64,000 bases of DNA from Nemopilema nomurai (Eukaryota; Cnidaria; Scyphozoa; Rhizostomeae; Rhizostomatidae), in contig ML133412.1 in assembly GCA_003864495.1 (NCBI GenBank), positions 310,001 through 374,000 on the forward strand, read 5' to 3'. The notes under the pieces are model-generated. The model ran no database searches. It saw only the letters and a list, made by a program, of their open reading frames with translations, and was not told where the DNA came from. Shown here in pieces: positions 22,751 to 34,005 of this stretch (the stretch's first letter is position 1; every line of letters begins with the position of its first letter). The position numbers were made by a program, and so were the translations under genes.

Positions 22751-22946
22751 GTATACTTCGAGCAACGATGGCGTCATGTTGGGGCAGACGTTCAAAATTT
22801 TCACACTGCGGTTATTGTCTGTCAAAAGTAGGCATCACCCTATTGTGTTTCAAATTCGGCGTGGTCACATGGTAGGAGATGTCATTCCTTTCATCCGTTG
22901 TGAGAGAAGGGTTCGCTTGGTCGCTTTGAAAAGAAAAGGCGAAGCA

Positions 22947-24098
22947 ATGTCCGATACTGGAAGCAGTAAGCTGGAATCAGCCGTAGTTCACGTATGGATT
23001 CGTGCAGAGACGAAACCTAACGAGGCCAGGGCCCCTTTGACCCCGCAAGCATGCCAGGACCTTGTGAACTCTGGCCTCAAAGTTTCAGTTGAAAGGTCAC
23101 AGCAACGGATTTTCCTGGACGAAGAATACGAGAAGTCTGGTTGCACTCTGGTGCCGAGTGGCTCATGGAAAGACGCTCCCACTAATGCATTTATAGTTGG
23201 GATAAAAGAGCTCCCCGACGGCTCATTTCCACTTGTACACCGCCATATATACTTCGGACATGTTTATAAGAATCAAGAAGGCTGGCAGGACCTGCTAGGC
23301 CGATTCAAAGCTGGCGGTGGCGCGCTCCTAGATGTTGAGTACATGTGCTTCAAAAATGGTCGCCGGGCCGTCGCTGAATTCAGTCCGGTGGCGGGAGCAG
23401 TAGGCGCAGCCTTAGGAGTCGAGCTTTGGACATTCAAGCAACTTCGAAAGTCCGGGAAATTCTCCGTCCCTTCTCATTACAAGTCAGAAGAGGATTTTCT
23501 TGTTCACCTCAGGTCATGCTTGAGCAGTGTTAGGACTGCGGACGGGGGGATGCAATCTAGGCCTAAGGTGATTGTTGTTGGTGCACTAGGCCGTTGTGGA
23601 AAAGGCGCAACCACGATGCTAGAGAAAATTGGCTTGAAGGACGAGCAGATAGTTCGCTGGGATCTGGAGGAAACCAAAAAGGGAGGCCCGTTCTCTGAGA
23701 TTCTAGATTTTGACGTTTTTGTCAATTGTATATACCTAAATCCCGGGGGTGAACCTGCGCCACCTTTTCTCCAGAAGGAAATGCTTAAAGTGAAGGACAG
23801 AAAATTATCGGTTGTTGTTGATGTGAGCTGCGATACAAGCAACCCGAACAATCCATTACCATTTGTCAAAGATATAACCACATTCAAGGAGCCAGTTTTC
23901 ACAGTAGATCTGAATCGAGAAGCAGAACCAGTGTATGTTATTGCCATCGATCATCTACCATCAATGCTACCCCGCGAGGCTAGTATGAATCACTCGGCCA
24001 AACTAGCTTTGCAGATTGCTGATCTCGGGCAATTGGAAAAGAGCGAAGTTTGGATGTCAGCACTGAAGACGTTTCATGACAAAGTCAAGCTTATCTAG
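22947..24098 (+). CDS. LYS1: Saccharopine dehydrogenase, NAD+, L-lysine-forming (fungal LYS1 type)
   Basis: An intronless 383-codon gene. In fungi this enzyme catalyses the last step of the alpha-aminoadipate route, oxidising saccharopine to lysine and 2-oxoglutarate with NAD+. Yeast Lys1 is 373 residues, so this copy looks full length. Visible features are ETKPNEARAPLTP at the N-terminus; GIKELP (Lys87) and HIYFGHVYKNQ (His100/His105), matching the catalytic Lys/His region; a Rossmann glycine loop GALGRCGKG (residues 212-220); VDVSCDTSNPNNPLPF; and DHLPSMLPREAS near the end. The frame stays open upstream to an ATG at 22776, which would add a basic 57-residue leader; 22947 is chosen because it matches family length. 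By eye the coding region is richer in G+C than its flanks. Animals normally use bifunctional AASS for lysine breakdown, so a stand-alone LYS1 is notable. An AATAAA lies near 24335. Confidence 0.92.
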   Translation: MSDTGSSKLESAVVHVWIRAETKPNEARAPLTPQACQDLVNSGLKVSVERSQQRIFLDEEYEKSGCTLVPSGSWKDAPTNAFIVGIKELPDGSFPLVHRHIYFGHVYKNQEGWQDLLGRFKAGGGALLDVEYMCFKNGRRAVAEFSPVAGAVGAALGVELWTFKQLRKSGKFSVPSHYKSEEDFLVHLRSCLSSVRTADGGMQSRPKVIVVGALGRCGKGATTMLEKIGLKDEQIVRWDLEETKKGGPFSEILDFDVFVNCIYLNPGGEPAPPFLQKEMLKVKDRKLSVVVDVSCDTSNPNNPLPFVKDITTFKEPVFTVDLNREAEPVYVIAIDHLPSMLPREASMNHSAKLALQIADLGQLEKSEVWMSALKTFHDKVKLI

Positions 24099-24119
24099 CT
24101 GATCATTTAGATCAACTAT

Positions 24120-25480
24120 GCAATGCTTTTTGGAATTAAATTTTACAAATGGATGTAAAACTCAAAACTGTAATGCTGTTAGTGGGATGCTTAGAGTAAT
24201 GATTTATTGGAAGATTTGAGCTTGATTGGAGCACTCTTCACATAAATTGTAACAATAATTTTGATTATTCAATGCTTACAATTTTGAATGATAATTAAGT
24301 CTTTATAAGGCATAGCTACGATTTATCTGCGAAAAATAAAGGCAATGCTGGAGGATAATAAAGGAAGGCAAGGCGAGGACTTTCAATGCACTTTCCGTAC
24401 TTTCATTTTAATGTCAGATATGAGGAACGAGGACCATGCTTTGGGGACGGTCTGTAGCGAAAGTGCTCATTGATGTAGGGAAAGTGCATTGTGCCAGCTA
24501 TAGATGTGTTTCGGTAGAAGCGTGAATGAGAGTGATAGACCTGACCAGATTCCAAGGCAAATTATGCAAAATTGTTTACTGCAAGTTGCAATGTAAGTGG
24601 GAGGGGGATTGAACAGAAACTGGGAACATTAAAGGTTTGGCTAAAACGAGATCAATTCTGGCTGATGGGCAACTTTGGAATGACTAGAAGGGAACGTAAA
24701 AAGGGGCAAATGAGAACAAAAAGGTGGGATACAAAAAGGGCAACGGAATAAGGAAAATTACAGTTTTATATCTCAAATCGAGTGGATTTTTCTTGCGTTT
24801 GCCCTTTGCGCTCTAAGTGACTGTATAAAGTAAAAGAAGAGGCAGGACCAGCATTAGTACGGGAAGCTTATGACACGAAAGTGGAAATGTTACGAAGTAT
24901 GAGTATGATGTTGCCTGATAAAGGAAGAACAAGATCTGAGAACTCATTCTTCCATTGGCTTATGAATGATAGCTTTGATACTCATTAAGTACCCTTATCA
25001 ATGATGTGCATTACATTGGTCTTAATGGGGCTTGATATTTTTGCAGTTTTTCACGAAATGATCTCAGTGAATTGATGTCAATTGAATGAAAGCAGTAGCT
25101 CATGTGAAGCGTTTTGGGAAAAAATTCAACTTGAAAATAATTAAAAACAACGAAAAATATTTCGTTTGGGACCTTGTTAAATGAATAGAACGCAATATTT
25201 TTTAGGATGATTATAGGATGATTATTTATTTTCAAAAGTTTGGGAAGGTCCAACAAAGCAATTATCTAACGCAATGGCGAAGAGCAAGAACGACGACCAG
25301 AAAAATACTGTGTTTGTGTATCAAAGTTTTCATAGACCATCTAATGTTTTAAGGCTGGCTAAGCGATGAAGCCATACTTGTTTAAAATACATCAAGACAA
25401 ATCCCCTACAAGAATAATAATCATCATCAGCGTGAAGAATAAGATAAACACAGCTTCATCGAAGGGACTAGAAATCAAAG
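24120..25480. other. Intergenic stretch, 3' flank of LYS1
   Basis: Includes the probable polyadenylation signal near 24335. No other supported feature is visible. Confidence 0.4.
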
Positions 25481-25599
25481 GTGAAACAGCCTAAGGCGTG
25501 AAGCGTGTAACGTGTAGCAAAAGAATAGAAACGTGCAGTAGGAACAAAGGGGAAAAAGTATGACAAGGGGGAAAGGTATTGTTAAAACAGTGTAAGGAG

Positions 25600-25832
25600 A
25601 ATAGAGGACACTTGTTTATTAAGTATGGTATGAGTGTATCACGTAGAATGAGAAAACACTCGTGGATAAGCAGGTCAAAAGGTTTGTCAGTTCCACTGAT
25701 GAATTCAAAGTTTTCAAGGGACACATCATGGCCAGACTTAGAAACATGATCCCCAATGGCAGAGGAACTGCTTTTTGTCTTTTGATCTGCTTTATTCCAT
25801 AATTCCAAAATGCTTTCTGCAGAGAACAACAA
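25600..25832 (-). mobile_element. Penelope-like retroelement remnant, C-terminal part
   Basis: The minus strand encodes SAIGDHVSKSGHDVSLENF, then KPFDLLIHECFLILRD. This layout (a DH...GHD.SL.NF block, then an F.LLI.E.LLI..  block) resembles the C-terminal end of cnidarian Penelope-type proteins beyond the GIY-YIG endonuclease. The piece is short and diverged, and the expected following segment is lost. The assignment rests on remembered family resemblance. Confidence 0.4.
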
Positions 25833-26138
25833 GATCGCTGGCTCTGAAGCTGTTCAGAGTGGTAAATTTTATGTTCTTAAGCGTCAATTTTTAATCGTTC
25901 TAGTTATGCATCTAATGATTATGAGAAAAATTCTCTATCCCGTGGCTCAAAATTTTGCTTGCGACCCAGTAAATTAGATTATTGTAACTTTCTTACTCCT
26001 TTTGAAACATTTAGCCTTACTCTTAAGAATAGTTCTATAGTTTATGAGCATCTTAATTTTTGATTATGTAAAAGCTAGGCTCAAAAGTCCTGCACAGCTT
26101 CCACTAAATATAAGTAAGCTGAAATTTCCGCTCTTAAT

Positions 26139-26394
26139 ATTGCAAGTGAAAAGAAAGCATTGTTATTATTCGCCAGGATAATGGGAAGGGAGTCGATCAA
26201 CTTGTCTACCTTTACAAAGTTGAGGCTTATTTGGCTGATGCCTCAAAGTTCCTAAAACTTGACATCGACGCCATAAAAATTCATCAAAGAAGAGCGAAGG
26301 GACACTTGCTCTTTCTCCAGGACGACGTACATAAACAAAAAGCCATAACAGATGGGGTTTATCGTGCAAAGCAGTCGAAAGCACCACTACCGCC
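26139..26394 (+). mobile_element. Penelope-like retroelement remnant, reverse transcriptase N-terminal part
   Basis: An 80-codon open stretch without an ATG start reads IVIIRQDNGKGVDQLVYL, then KVEAYLADASKFLKLD. This resembles the segment before the reverse transcriptase core in Penelope-like elements, typically VVITKPDKGNGVV followed by a tyrosine, KM and a SD.SKF block. It lies 300 bp from, and opposite in strand to, the remnant at 25600, so the two are separate or rearranged pieces. No catalytic motif is present; it is dead. Confidence 0.45.
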
Positions 26395-26399
26395 TTAGG

Positions 26400-28140
26400 G
26401 CAACCTTCAACTATTGAAGAACGTGTATCGATCTTGCAGAAAGAAGAAACGTGCAGCTAGGACTTTCTGTACCTCCAAGTTTCAGTTTATAGTCAGTTAA
26501 GCAAATATTTAAAGCAAACCATCAGAGAAAAATTGGTGCTCAATAGCTTCATACCATCAATCTATCATTCAACGTGCCTAGATTAAACTTTCCAAAGGAC
26601 ATCATAAAGTAACTGCAACATAGGCCTAAAGGTAAATTTAAAATACTGAGAAATTGAGACTTTGCAAAAAAAACCTTTTCAAAATAGCAAGGTGTATTCA
26701 TTTACGAAAATTTGAAATGGTGGAAACAAATGGTGGAAATAAATGTATGAACGAATTTTTAATCATATTTACAAGCTGGGAAGTTTTGCTACAAAAAAGT
26801 ACTCTTTTCTATATTTCAATTCACTTATTCATTCAATCGCATGTTCATATCATGTCTACTTAACTGTTCTTGAAAATTTCTTTTGAAACTTTCTTTTGAA
26901 CTTGAACATTTATTGATGATTATGATTATGATGAAAAGGCTTCGGCTGAGAGGTCTGTCGTATACACAAGATGTTTTAAGGTTCCATACAAACTGAAATT
27001 TACTAGCCGACAATCATATTTCTGCCTTTGTTTACCTTCTATCAGATAATCTTAACGTTTTGTTTAGTTTAATTCAAACTGAAATCTTTGCTTGATCTTC
27101 GGTAAATACATCAGATTGGGCACGTGACTTTGTCACGAGACTCCAAGGGTCCTACGGCTTGTTTCTAAAGGAAATGATCTAACTTTATGGTGCTAGCTTA
27201 GATGTAGCTGTTACATATTTTAGTATAATGTTGTAGTCAATTCTTCCTTTCACTGAAAAAAATAATTTGAGCTTTATAGTCATGAAGATTCCCCTGTCTC
27301 CTGCCAACTTGTGGAGATCGATTCATTCCTGCCTGCTGTGATGCCATTTTGTCTCTTGTTACATAACAAAATGATGATAAAAGGGGCAACATCTAAAGCT
27401 CAGGTCTAATATTTAGGTTACTTGAAATCAAAATCTTCAAAAACCGGAGATTCAGGCAAAGGTAACTGGCAAAGGCAGAGCTTAACAGCAGAAGTAGCGA
27501 TACCTCCTGCTATCAACTCCCAAGCCTCAAGTTTCAAGCGCAGGTAAATCTTCGAGGTTCATCTAGTGAAATCTTGATAAAGTCTGAAGCGATAGGATAG
27601 GTGTTTTTAGGCCTTGGACGGGCGTTTTTAAGTGGGTGATGCGATCTAGTTTATTAACTTCCAAGGGGTCTTGCATGCACGTATGGGGAGGCCTCCATTA
27701 TCTCGAGACGTGCTTCTCGAAGTTAGATGCACTGGGAAAATGCTTGCCCTTCGTGTTTCCCCTCACTGGTTTTCATCATACTTGATCATTTGTATTAATT
27801 GAGAAAGCTAAAAATGGATTTAACACGCAAGATGAATCTTGTTCAAGTTTTTTTTCTTTGTGGGTATGTGTTCAGTTTTTACAAAATGGTTCAGTTTTGC
27901 AGCTTTGTATTCAAGGTATAATGTAATTTGACTACTGCTTTGGGCGCTTATTACATGTGACTTTCAAGTCCTAATGAATTACACATCAGAATTCTTGGTG
28001 AAAAGATCAATGGATGCTTGGATGCTTGAAAAGATCATGGGGCTACTTGTTCTTGAAAAATAAGATTGAAAGATTCAGTAATTAGTAACAAATGCATGAG
28101 AAACATAATAACATGTTTGTATGTATGTAGACATTCATGC
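26400..28140. other. Intergenic stretch, upstream flank of DHRS12
   Basis: No supported coding exon. A 5' UTR exon of the downstream gene is expected somewhere here, because a splice-acceptor-like tttttttag ends five bases before its start codon. Confidence 0.4.
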
Positions 28141-28154
28141 ATTTTTTTAGGAAA

Positions 28155-30391
28155 ATGACTTTCTATAGAAAAATTGTTTGGTATACAAGAGGTTTGAAGG
28201 AGTATACAAAGAAAGGTTATGATGCCGCTGTCAAAGATTTTGAGTCCCTTGACAACATTGATCTCTCAGGCAGGGCTGTTATGATCACAGGAGCAAATAG
28301 TGGAATAGGTAAGCATATAAGCAAGAAATCATACAGCATGCTTAATTGCCTGAAATTATAAATGAATTTCAAAGTAATAAGCCAGTTCCCATTAATGCTG
28401 TGGCAAAGAATATGTTAATACTTTTTTTTAAGCTTCTCTGTACAATTCCACAAATCATTTAATTTTATTACAAATTGTAAAAAGTATAAATTCATTGCAA
28501 ACGCTGTAGGGTGTAGCTTTGATGCCATTGGTTACATTAATTTAGCAATGAAATGGATATCCAACTTTGTTTTTCCTGCATAAAATTTTTATAATGGAAG
28601 CTTAATTTTCGTTTTGTGCTTAGGGAAAGAGGCAGCTTCTGAGGTTGCCAAAAGAGGTGGCACTGTGCATATGATTTGTAGAAGTGAAGAGCGTGGAAAG
28701 CAAGCCCAGCAGGAGATAAAAGACCATAGCAATAATGAAAATGTACATCTGCATATATTGGACATGTCTAACCCAAGAAATGTGCAAGCCTTTGCTTTGA
28801 AGTTCATTGAAAGTGAAAGGCCCCTTCATGTTTTGGTTAATAATGCTGGTTGTATGGCTAATGAGAGACAAGTGGATGAAAACGGTCTGGAGAAAAATTT
28901 TGCAACAAACACACTTGGAGTGTATTTGCTAACAACTGCACTTGTAGACCACATCAAGAAAAATGAATCACCAAGAATTATCACTGTCACCTCAGGTCGG
29001 GACTTTTTGACAGAGATAGAAGTATATTTAAGTATCTTGGAAAGTCAACAACAAAATCTATCTTTCATATTTATCAGAAGCAATTCATTTTAAAGTTAGT
29101 ATAGGTCACTTTTATTGGTTAGAGTGTAAGGGGATGCCGTAATTGATCCCATATATCAAGTGCTTTCTCAAAACATTTTTATACAAGTTCAATAAAAGAT
29201 TATTTGAAAGCAACAGGCCTTAGAGAGGAGAGAGACAATCATTTTAAAGCAGGATGTTATCTAAGTTTACTTCATGCAGAATGATGCACGATTAGTATTT
29301 CAACATTAATCCTTTTTTCACACTTAATGAACATATGGTTCTACCCTTACATTTATTGTTGTAAGTGATTAGCTTCTTAATTTATACAAGCTCTCTTTGA
29401 AATGAAAGGTGGTATGCTGCTCCAAAAATTGGATCATGAAGATTTACAATTTGAAAGGATGCACCAATTTGATGGAGCTATGGCTTATGCCCAAAACAAG
29501 CGACAGCAAGTTGTTATGACTGATCATTGGGCCAAAAAGTACCCAGATGTCCATTTCTCAACTATGCACCCAGGTAAAATCATGTACTTGTACTTGGAAG
29601 TTTATTTTGAAAAGCATCATGACTGTTATTTTGAAAGTCTATCAAGAATTGAAAGATTGTGAAAGATGGTGAAATTATCAAAAGATGAGATGCTTAAACC
29701 TATGAATAAATGCAATTTAGATAACAACCATGATAATGTGTTAATGTAATATGTAAATTAAACTTTCCTAATATACTTAAGAAGTGTGTCTTGCATGCTT
29801 GGAACTAGAAGTGTAATGCTTATTCTATATTAGTCTTTAATGTTGATGGTTATGATTTGTAGATTTTTTATAAATGTTCTCCAAACAATAAGATGTCAAT
29901 AACATTGAATGTGGCAGCTTTATGTTTTTTTGTGGGCAGATCAATCTGACTTTGAAAGATGTGTGGAAAATTCAAGTCCCAATGTTTCACTGCATCTTGA
30001 CAATGTCATTTTTTTGTTTATGTATGGAGCAGTGAGATTACCTTCCAACTGCAATTATCCTAGCATATGCAGCTTCAATTAAATGCTTATAGTGATGATT
30101 TCAAATTTTCTTGATCCAGGTTGGGCTGATACACCAGCTGTTAGGAATTCTATGCCAGACTTCCATCAGAAAATGGAAGGAAAGCTAAGAACACCAGCTG
30201 AAGGTGCCGATACCTTAGTTTGGTTGTGTGTATCACCTAATGCCACCAAGCAACCAAGTGGAGGCTTCTTTCAAGACAGAAAAGCTGTCAGAAAGCATTT
30301 GCCTTTAGCTTGGACAGTAGCCACTGAATCTGATGAAACATCTTTCATGCAGAAGATGGAAGACTTGGCAAATAAATTCAGGAAAAGCTAG
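28155..30391 (+). CDS. DHRS12: Dehydrogenase/reductase SDR family member 12 (DHRS12)
   Basis: A complete gene with coding exons 28155-28308, 28624-28995, 29409-29573 and 30120-30391. These join in frame to 320 residues, close to the vertebrate length. The start reads MTFYRKIVWYTRGLKEYTK, the family-typical N-terminus, and a pyrimidine-rich acceptor ends at 28150, so the first coding exon follows a 5' UTR intron. Short-chain dehydrogenase marks are the cofactor loop TGANSGIG (45-52), NNAG (124-127), catalytic Ser175 in VTSGG, and YAQNK with Tyr202/Lys206. MHPGWADTP follows the active site, and GGFFQDRK near the C-terminus is typical of DHRS12. The physiological substrate is not established, so an NAD(P)-dependent oxidoreductase role is all that can be said. 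Confidence 0.95.
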
Positions 30392-32908
30392 ACATACATG
30401 GAGAAGTGATTAACATTAATTGAAACCGATGCACAAGCTCTTGCTGATATATTTATAAAGACTATTGATGTCCTTTGAATTTGTCAGTCAGATATTTGTC
30501 TCTTAGGGACTCAAAATGTTTGGTGGATACCAGCAAAGATTTTTGTACAGATATATATGAATATATGGCAAGTGTAGGCTACATTATCTTATATTTAAGT
30601 CAATGACTCTAATGTGGTTTCTCAAAATTGTATTTTTGTAATGATATTGTGTTCATGAGATAAAGAACACTGTAAGAATTGTATGTATTTACTTTTTGTT
30701 TTGATTTAGAAGAATAGTCAAGCAAATAGAACATACCTTTCTATTTACTGGACAATGCAGAATGATACAGGAGCCTCAAAAGCAACCATCTTGTATGGAT
30801 GAGACCTACATAACATACTGTCAATCAATCCTGATTTTGTGGTGAACCTGCAACAGTAGTAATCAGCTTTTACATTAGGTTTTCAATAGAATACATGTCC
30901 CTTGCTCTGACTACCAACAACAGGGATACACTTCTGATTCACTCTGAAAAGTGAGATCATGGGTTGAAACAGAATACCAAGAGGCCAAATGTTTATGAAT
31001 ATTCTGTTAACATTATATATATGAAATACTATGTATGAATGGAACTTTTAAGCAGAGAAGGCCAATTCACTATGAAAGGTTTGATATTATAATGGATATC
31101 AACACAATGAGACATTGATCATCAGTGTTTCATTGAAGGAGCAACCTCGCAAAAAGGTGTGGTACAGATCAAATAAGCAGCCATCTGAAAATTGATTACC
31201 AATATATAGTTGTCAACAGCTTTCTTAAAGGGAATTGAAGCATATTTAAAGGCTCAGAGCCAGCAAGCTCGAACTGTCAATAAAACATCAACCAATCACA
31301 AGTATCTATGTACCATTTCACGTGCTCACTTCTACTGTAGATTGCACGCGGTATGTCTTTGAATCTACTTCGAGTGCACAATATCAATGTGACTACACTG
31401 CGCAGGCTCTGTACTGTCTATTATTAGAGAGTGCTTGATCTATGCTTCTATTCTCTTTAACGTTGGTAATTGCAGTATTTGAAGCTTCACCTTCTGATTT
31501 AGTACTGGTATGTGTGATAGTTCGTATTTCACAATGGCGAGACACAGCGGAATAAAACTTGAATTATTTCTTTACGTCCGACACCACTCAAAGTGTGCAA
31601 AAATCGGAAAATGACAAGAATCGTCCCAACCTAAAAATTATTCTTTTACAGCCAATCAAGCGCTCTTCCTCCAACCCCTAGTGTTTTAGATCCGTACCTG
31701 TCTACCTATTCGCCAGTTGTTTGTTATTTTCTGACGTTTGCATACTCGTTGGACAACTGCAGGCTTTAATATCATCTGTCCAAAGAGCCTCTTATTTTGC
31801 TATCATAGGCAATCCGCATACCCCATTCCTCTCGACTGACCTTATCAGGTGACACAATTTGGACGGTGAAATCTTTCCCTGAACTACTTTCATGCTATCC
31901 AAGGTCACGCAAGAATTTTTGAAAAGAAAAGCTATTGTCAAAATATGGGTTAAGAATTTATGGTATAAAAATTGAAAAGCATTGTTTTCGATGAAATTTT
32001 TAATGATGCTTTGACGGCTACTGAAGACAGATACAATAATTGAGCCGACGTGACGTCATAATTGAAGAAAATTTGCAGAATGTTAGAAATCATTTGAATA
32101 AAGAAGGGTCACCATTGACAAAGTATCTAAGCTATTAATCGACTAGAGGAAAAGGCAATTAATAGGTAAAAATTTATCGAATTGCCACCGTGAATACTTA
32201 CACTTTTCACTGAAATCAAGAAAATAATTCCATTAGTAAAATAGATTGTTTTGCAGACTGAAGCGATTTCTTCTCATTTTAGAAGGGTTGACAACTCGCA
32301 AAGCATCGTGGCTATAAAAAGTCGTTTAAAGTGCACGTGTGCATTGTGTAAAGGTCTATTAGATTAGATGTACATCTAGTAAAGGAATGCAGCATCATGC
32401 ATCTAAAGTAGAAAAAAGGAACTTCAACTTTCTTTTCCTTGAGGTTATTTAAGCAAAGCTTTTTAAGAACATTGAATCATTCATCATTTGTGACTTCATT
32501 AGAATTTCCCTCTTGTTGCAAGATAAAATGATCGATCATGTCCCTAGTCGGACTAGCACGAGATTTAATTTTTCAAAATAGTTAAGCTTCTTACTAATAG
32601 TTTATACTAATATTTTTCCATTTCCTGCAATGAACATTTAGAATGCATATAAAGTAGGTGATGTCATACAATACAAAGATATTAAATTTACCAAGCCTTA
32701 GTAAAAGCCCCTTGTTTCCTAAAGCTAAAGAAGACGATTAAAAACGAGCATAAAAGCTAAAGATTTACTCAATAAATGTGCAAAATGTATAGAAACTGCC
32801 ACTGATTACTTATTTTCAATTGTTCAACTTGGCAGCTGCTTTTTAAGAAGTTTTTACAAACAGTTTATAATCAGCATAACAATTGAAAGTTGATAGTTAT
32901 AAGTAAGA
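30392..32908. other. Intergenic stretch after DHRS12
   Basis: The first few hundred bases are probably 3' UTR. One copy of a dispersed repeat lies at 31646-31765. No coding exon is supported. Confidence 0.4.
31646..31765 (+). repeat. Dispersed repeat family, copy 1
   Basis: Shares ccaatca.gcgctcttcct and a downstream ttctgacgtttgcatactc block with copies at 53290 and 57866. It is diverged and probably a non-autonomous mobile element. Confidence 0.5.
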
Positions 32909-34005
32909 TTGCATGCTTTTAATAAAGGCACAATATATAAACTCAAATAAAATCCAAACCTTTCTCATGCAATGATTGAAAATGTACACTTTCCAGCTAT
33001 CATTTCTCCGGAAGAGATTTAACCTTGTTCAAACGAGTAGTTTGTCTAACAAGTAAAAACGGACCGATTTCTGTCTTCGTTTGGGATGTTGTATCGAGAG
33101 CACTGCACGAGAGGCTCTGATAAGTAAACAATTATGCTATAGGTTTTGGGCACTATGTAAACCCTTGGTGTTTATGTTTATGCAAAGTGTGATTATAAAG
33201 CCGTATCACCCTACATTTTGCTGTTATGCTAAATGGCTCTGTAAAATTTTCAATTTCAATATTGTTTTTTCTGTAGAGGAGACTTATAAGCAGGGACCAC
33301 TCATGAATAATAATCACAAGGTAATCAAATGCTGCTAGCGTGCAATAGAGGAAATTATAAATCCAGACGCACTAAAAATGACATCTGCAACTGTATGTAT
33401 CTATATTTTATTCTGTATCATTCAATATTCCGAAAGCAAGCAAAGATTCGTCTCAGATGTCTCTTATGGGAAAAAGTCGTCATGTCTTGATTCGGTAAAG
33501 AGAGTTTACACAATGCCGAGTGAAATCCAATGTATTCACAGATGCATGGCCAGTGAAAAATGCAGCACGATCAACTACAGACACCGAGGTGACACCAAAG
33601 GAAATTGCGAAGTGTTTATCGGTGGCCAAGGGAGTGAAGCGGCAAAGAGCTGGAAATCAGTTGTTATGAAGGTGGTTTTGTTTCAGAAACGGATTCTTAT
33701 GATGTTCATTGCATTGTTTTTGAGGCTCATTCAATAGGTGATACATTTGAGGGCGTGTAACACACCAAAAAATCATTTAGTTATTGCCAAAACGTAGATG
33801 GTAAAACTTATTCACAATGTTATGATTTTTAATCGGTTCAAAGCATCTGAAGATGGCATGATTTAGAGCAAAGGTTGCAATGTTATTCAAGCATCCCAAA
33901 ATCCATGCCAGCAGTTCATGCACAAATGCTGTTTTAGAATGGTACATTGACCACTAAACTTTTCTTTGGATAGAAGAACTGAATCGACTGAACCCAAATA
34001 CCTTG
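32909..34005 (+). repeat. Left arm of a 1.1-kb inverted repeat
   Basis: This arm matches 38306-39397 in reverse complement over nearly its whole length with few differences. It covers the upstream flank, first exon and start of the first intron of the matrix-protein-like gene. The arms are separated by 4.3 kb and point toward each other. Confidence 0.92.
33378..33671 (+). pseudogene. Orphan duplicated first exon (signal peptide plus PAN/apple domain)
   Basis: This is an inverted duplicate of the first exon of the gene at 37005-38929. It has the same start codon context, signal peptide and PAN region and the same donor (gaagGTGGTT). It lacks two codons: GGQCQGSE in the gene is GGQGSE here, so one of the six PAN cysteines is missing. 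No fibrinogen-like exon follows on the plus strand in the next 3 kb. Transcription from it would run antisense through the 3' exons of its sister gene. It is either a dead fragment or an antisense/promoter donor; a short secreted PAN protein from intron read-through (stop near 33737) is possible but not supported. Confidence 0.7.

Noticed and set aside
26825..27013. Short open frame near 26.9 kb
   Set aside because: Length is within chance expectation and no family resemblance is seen.
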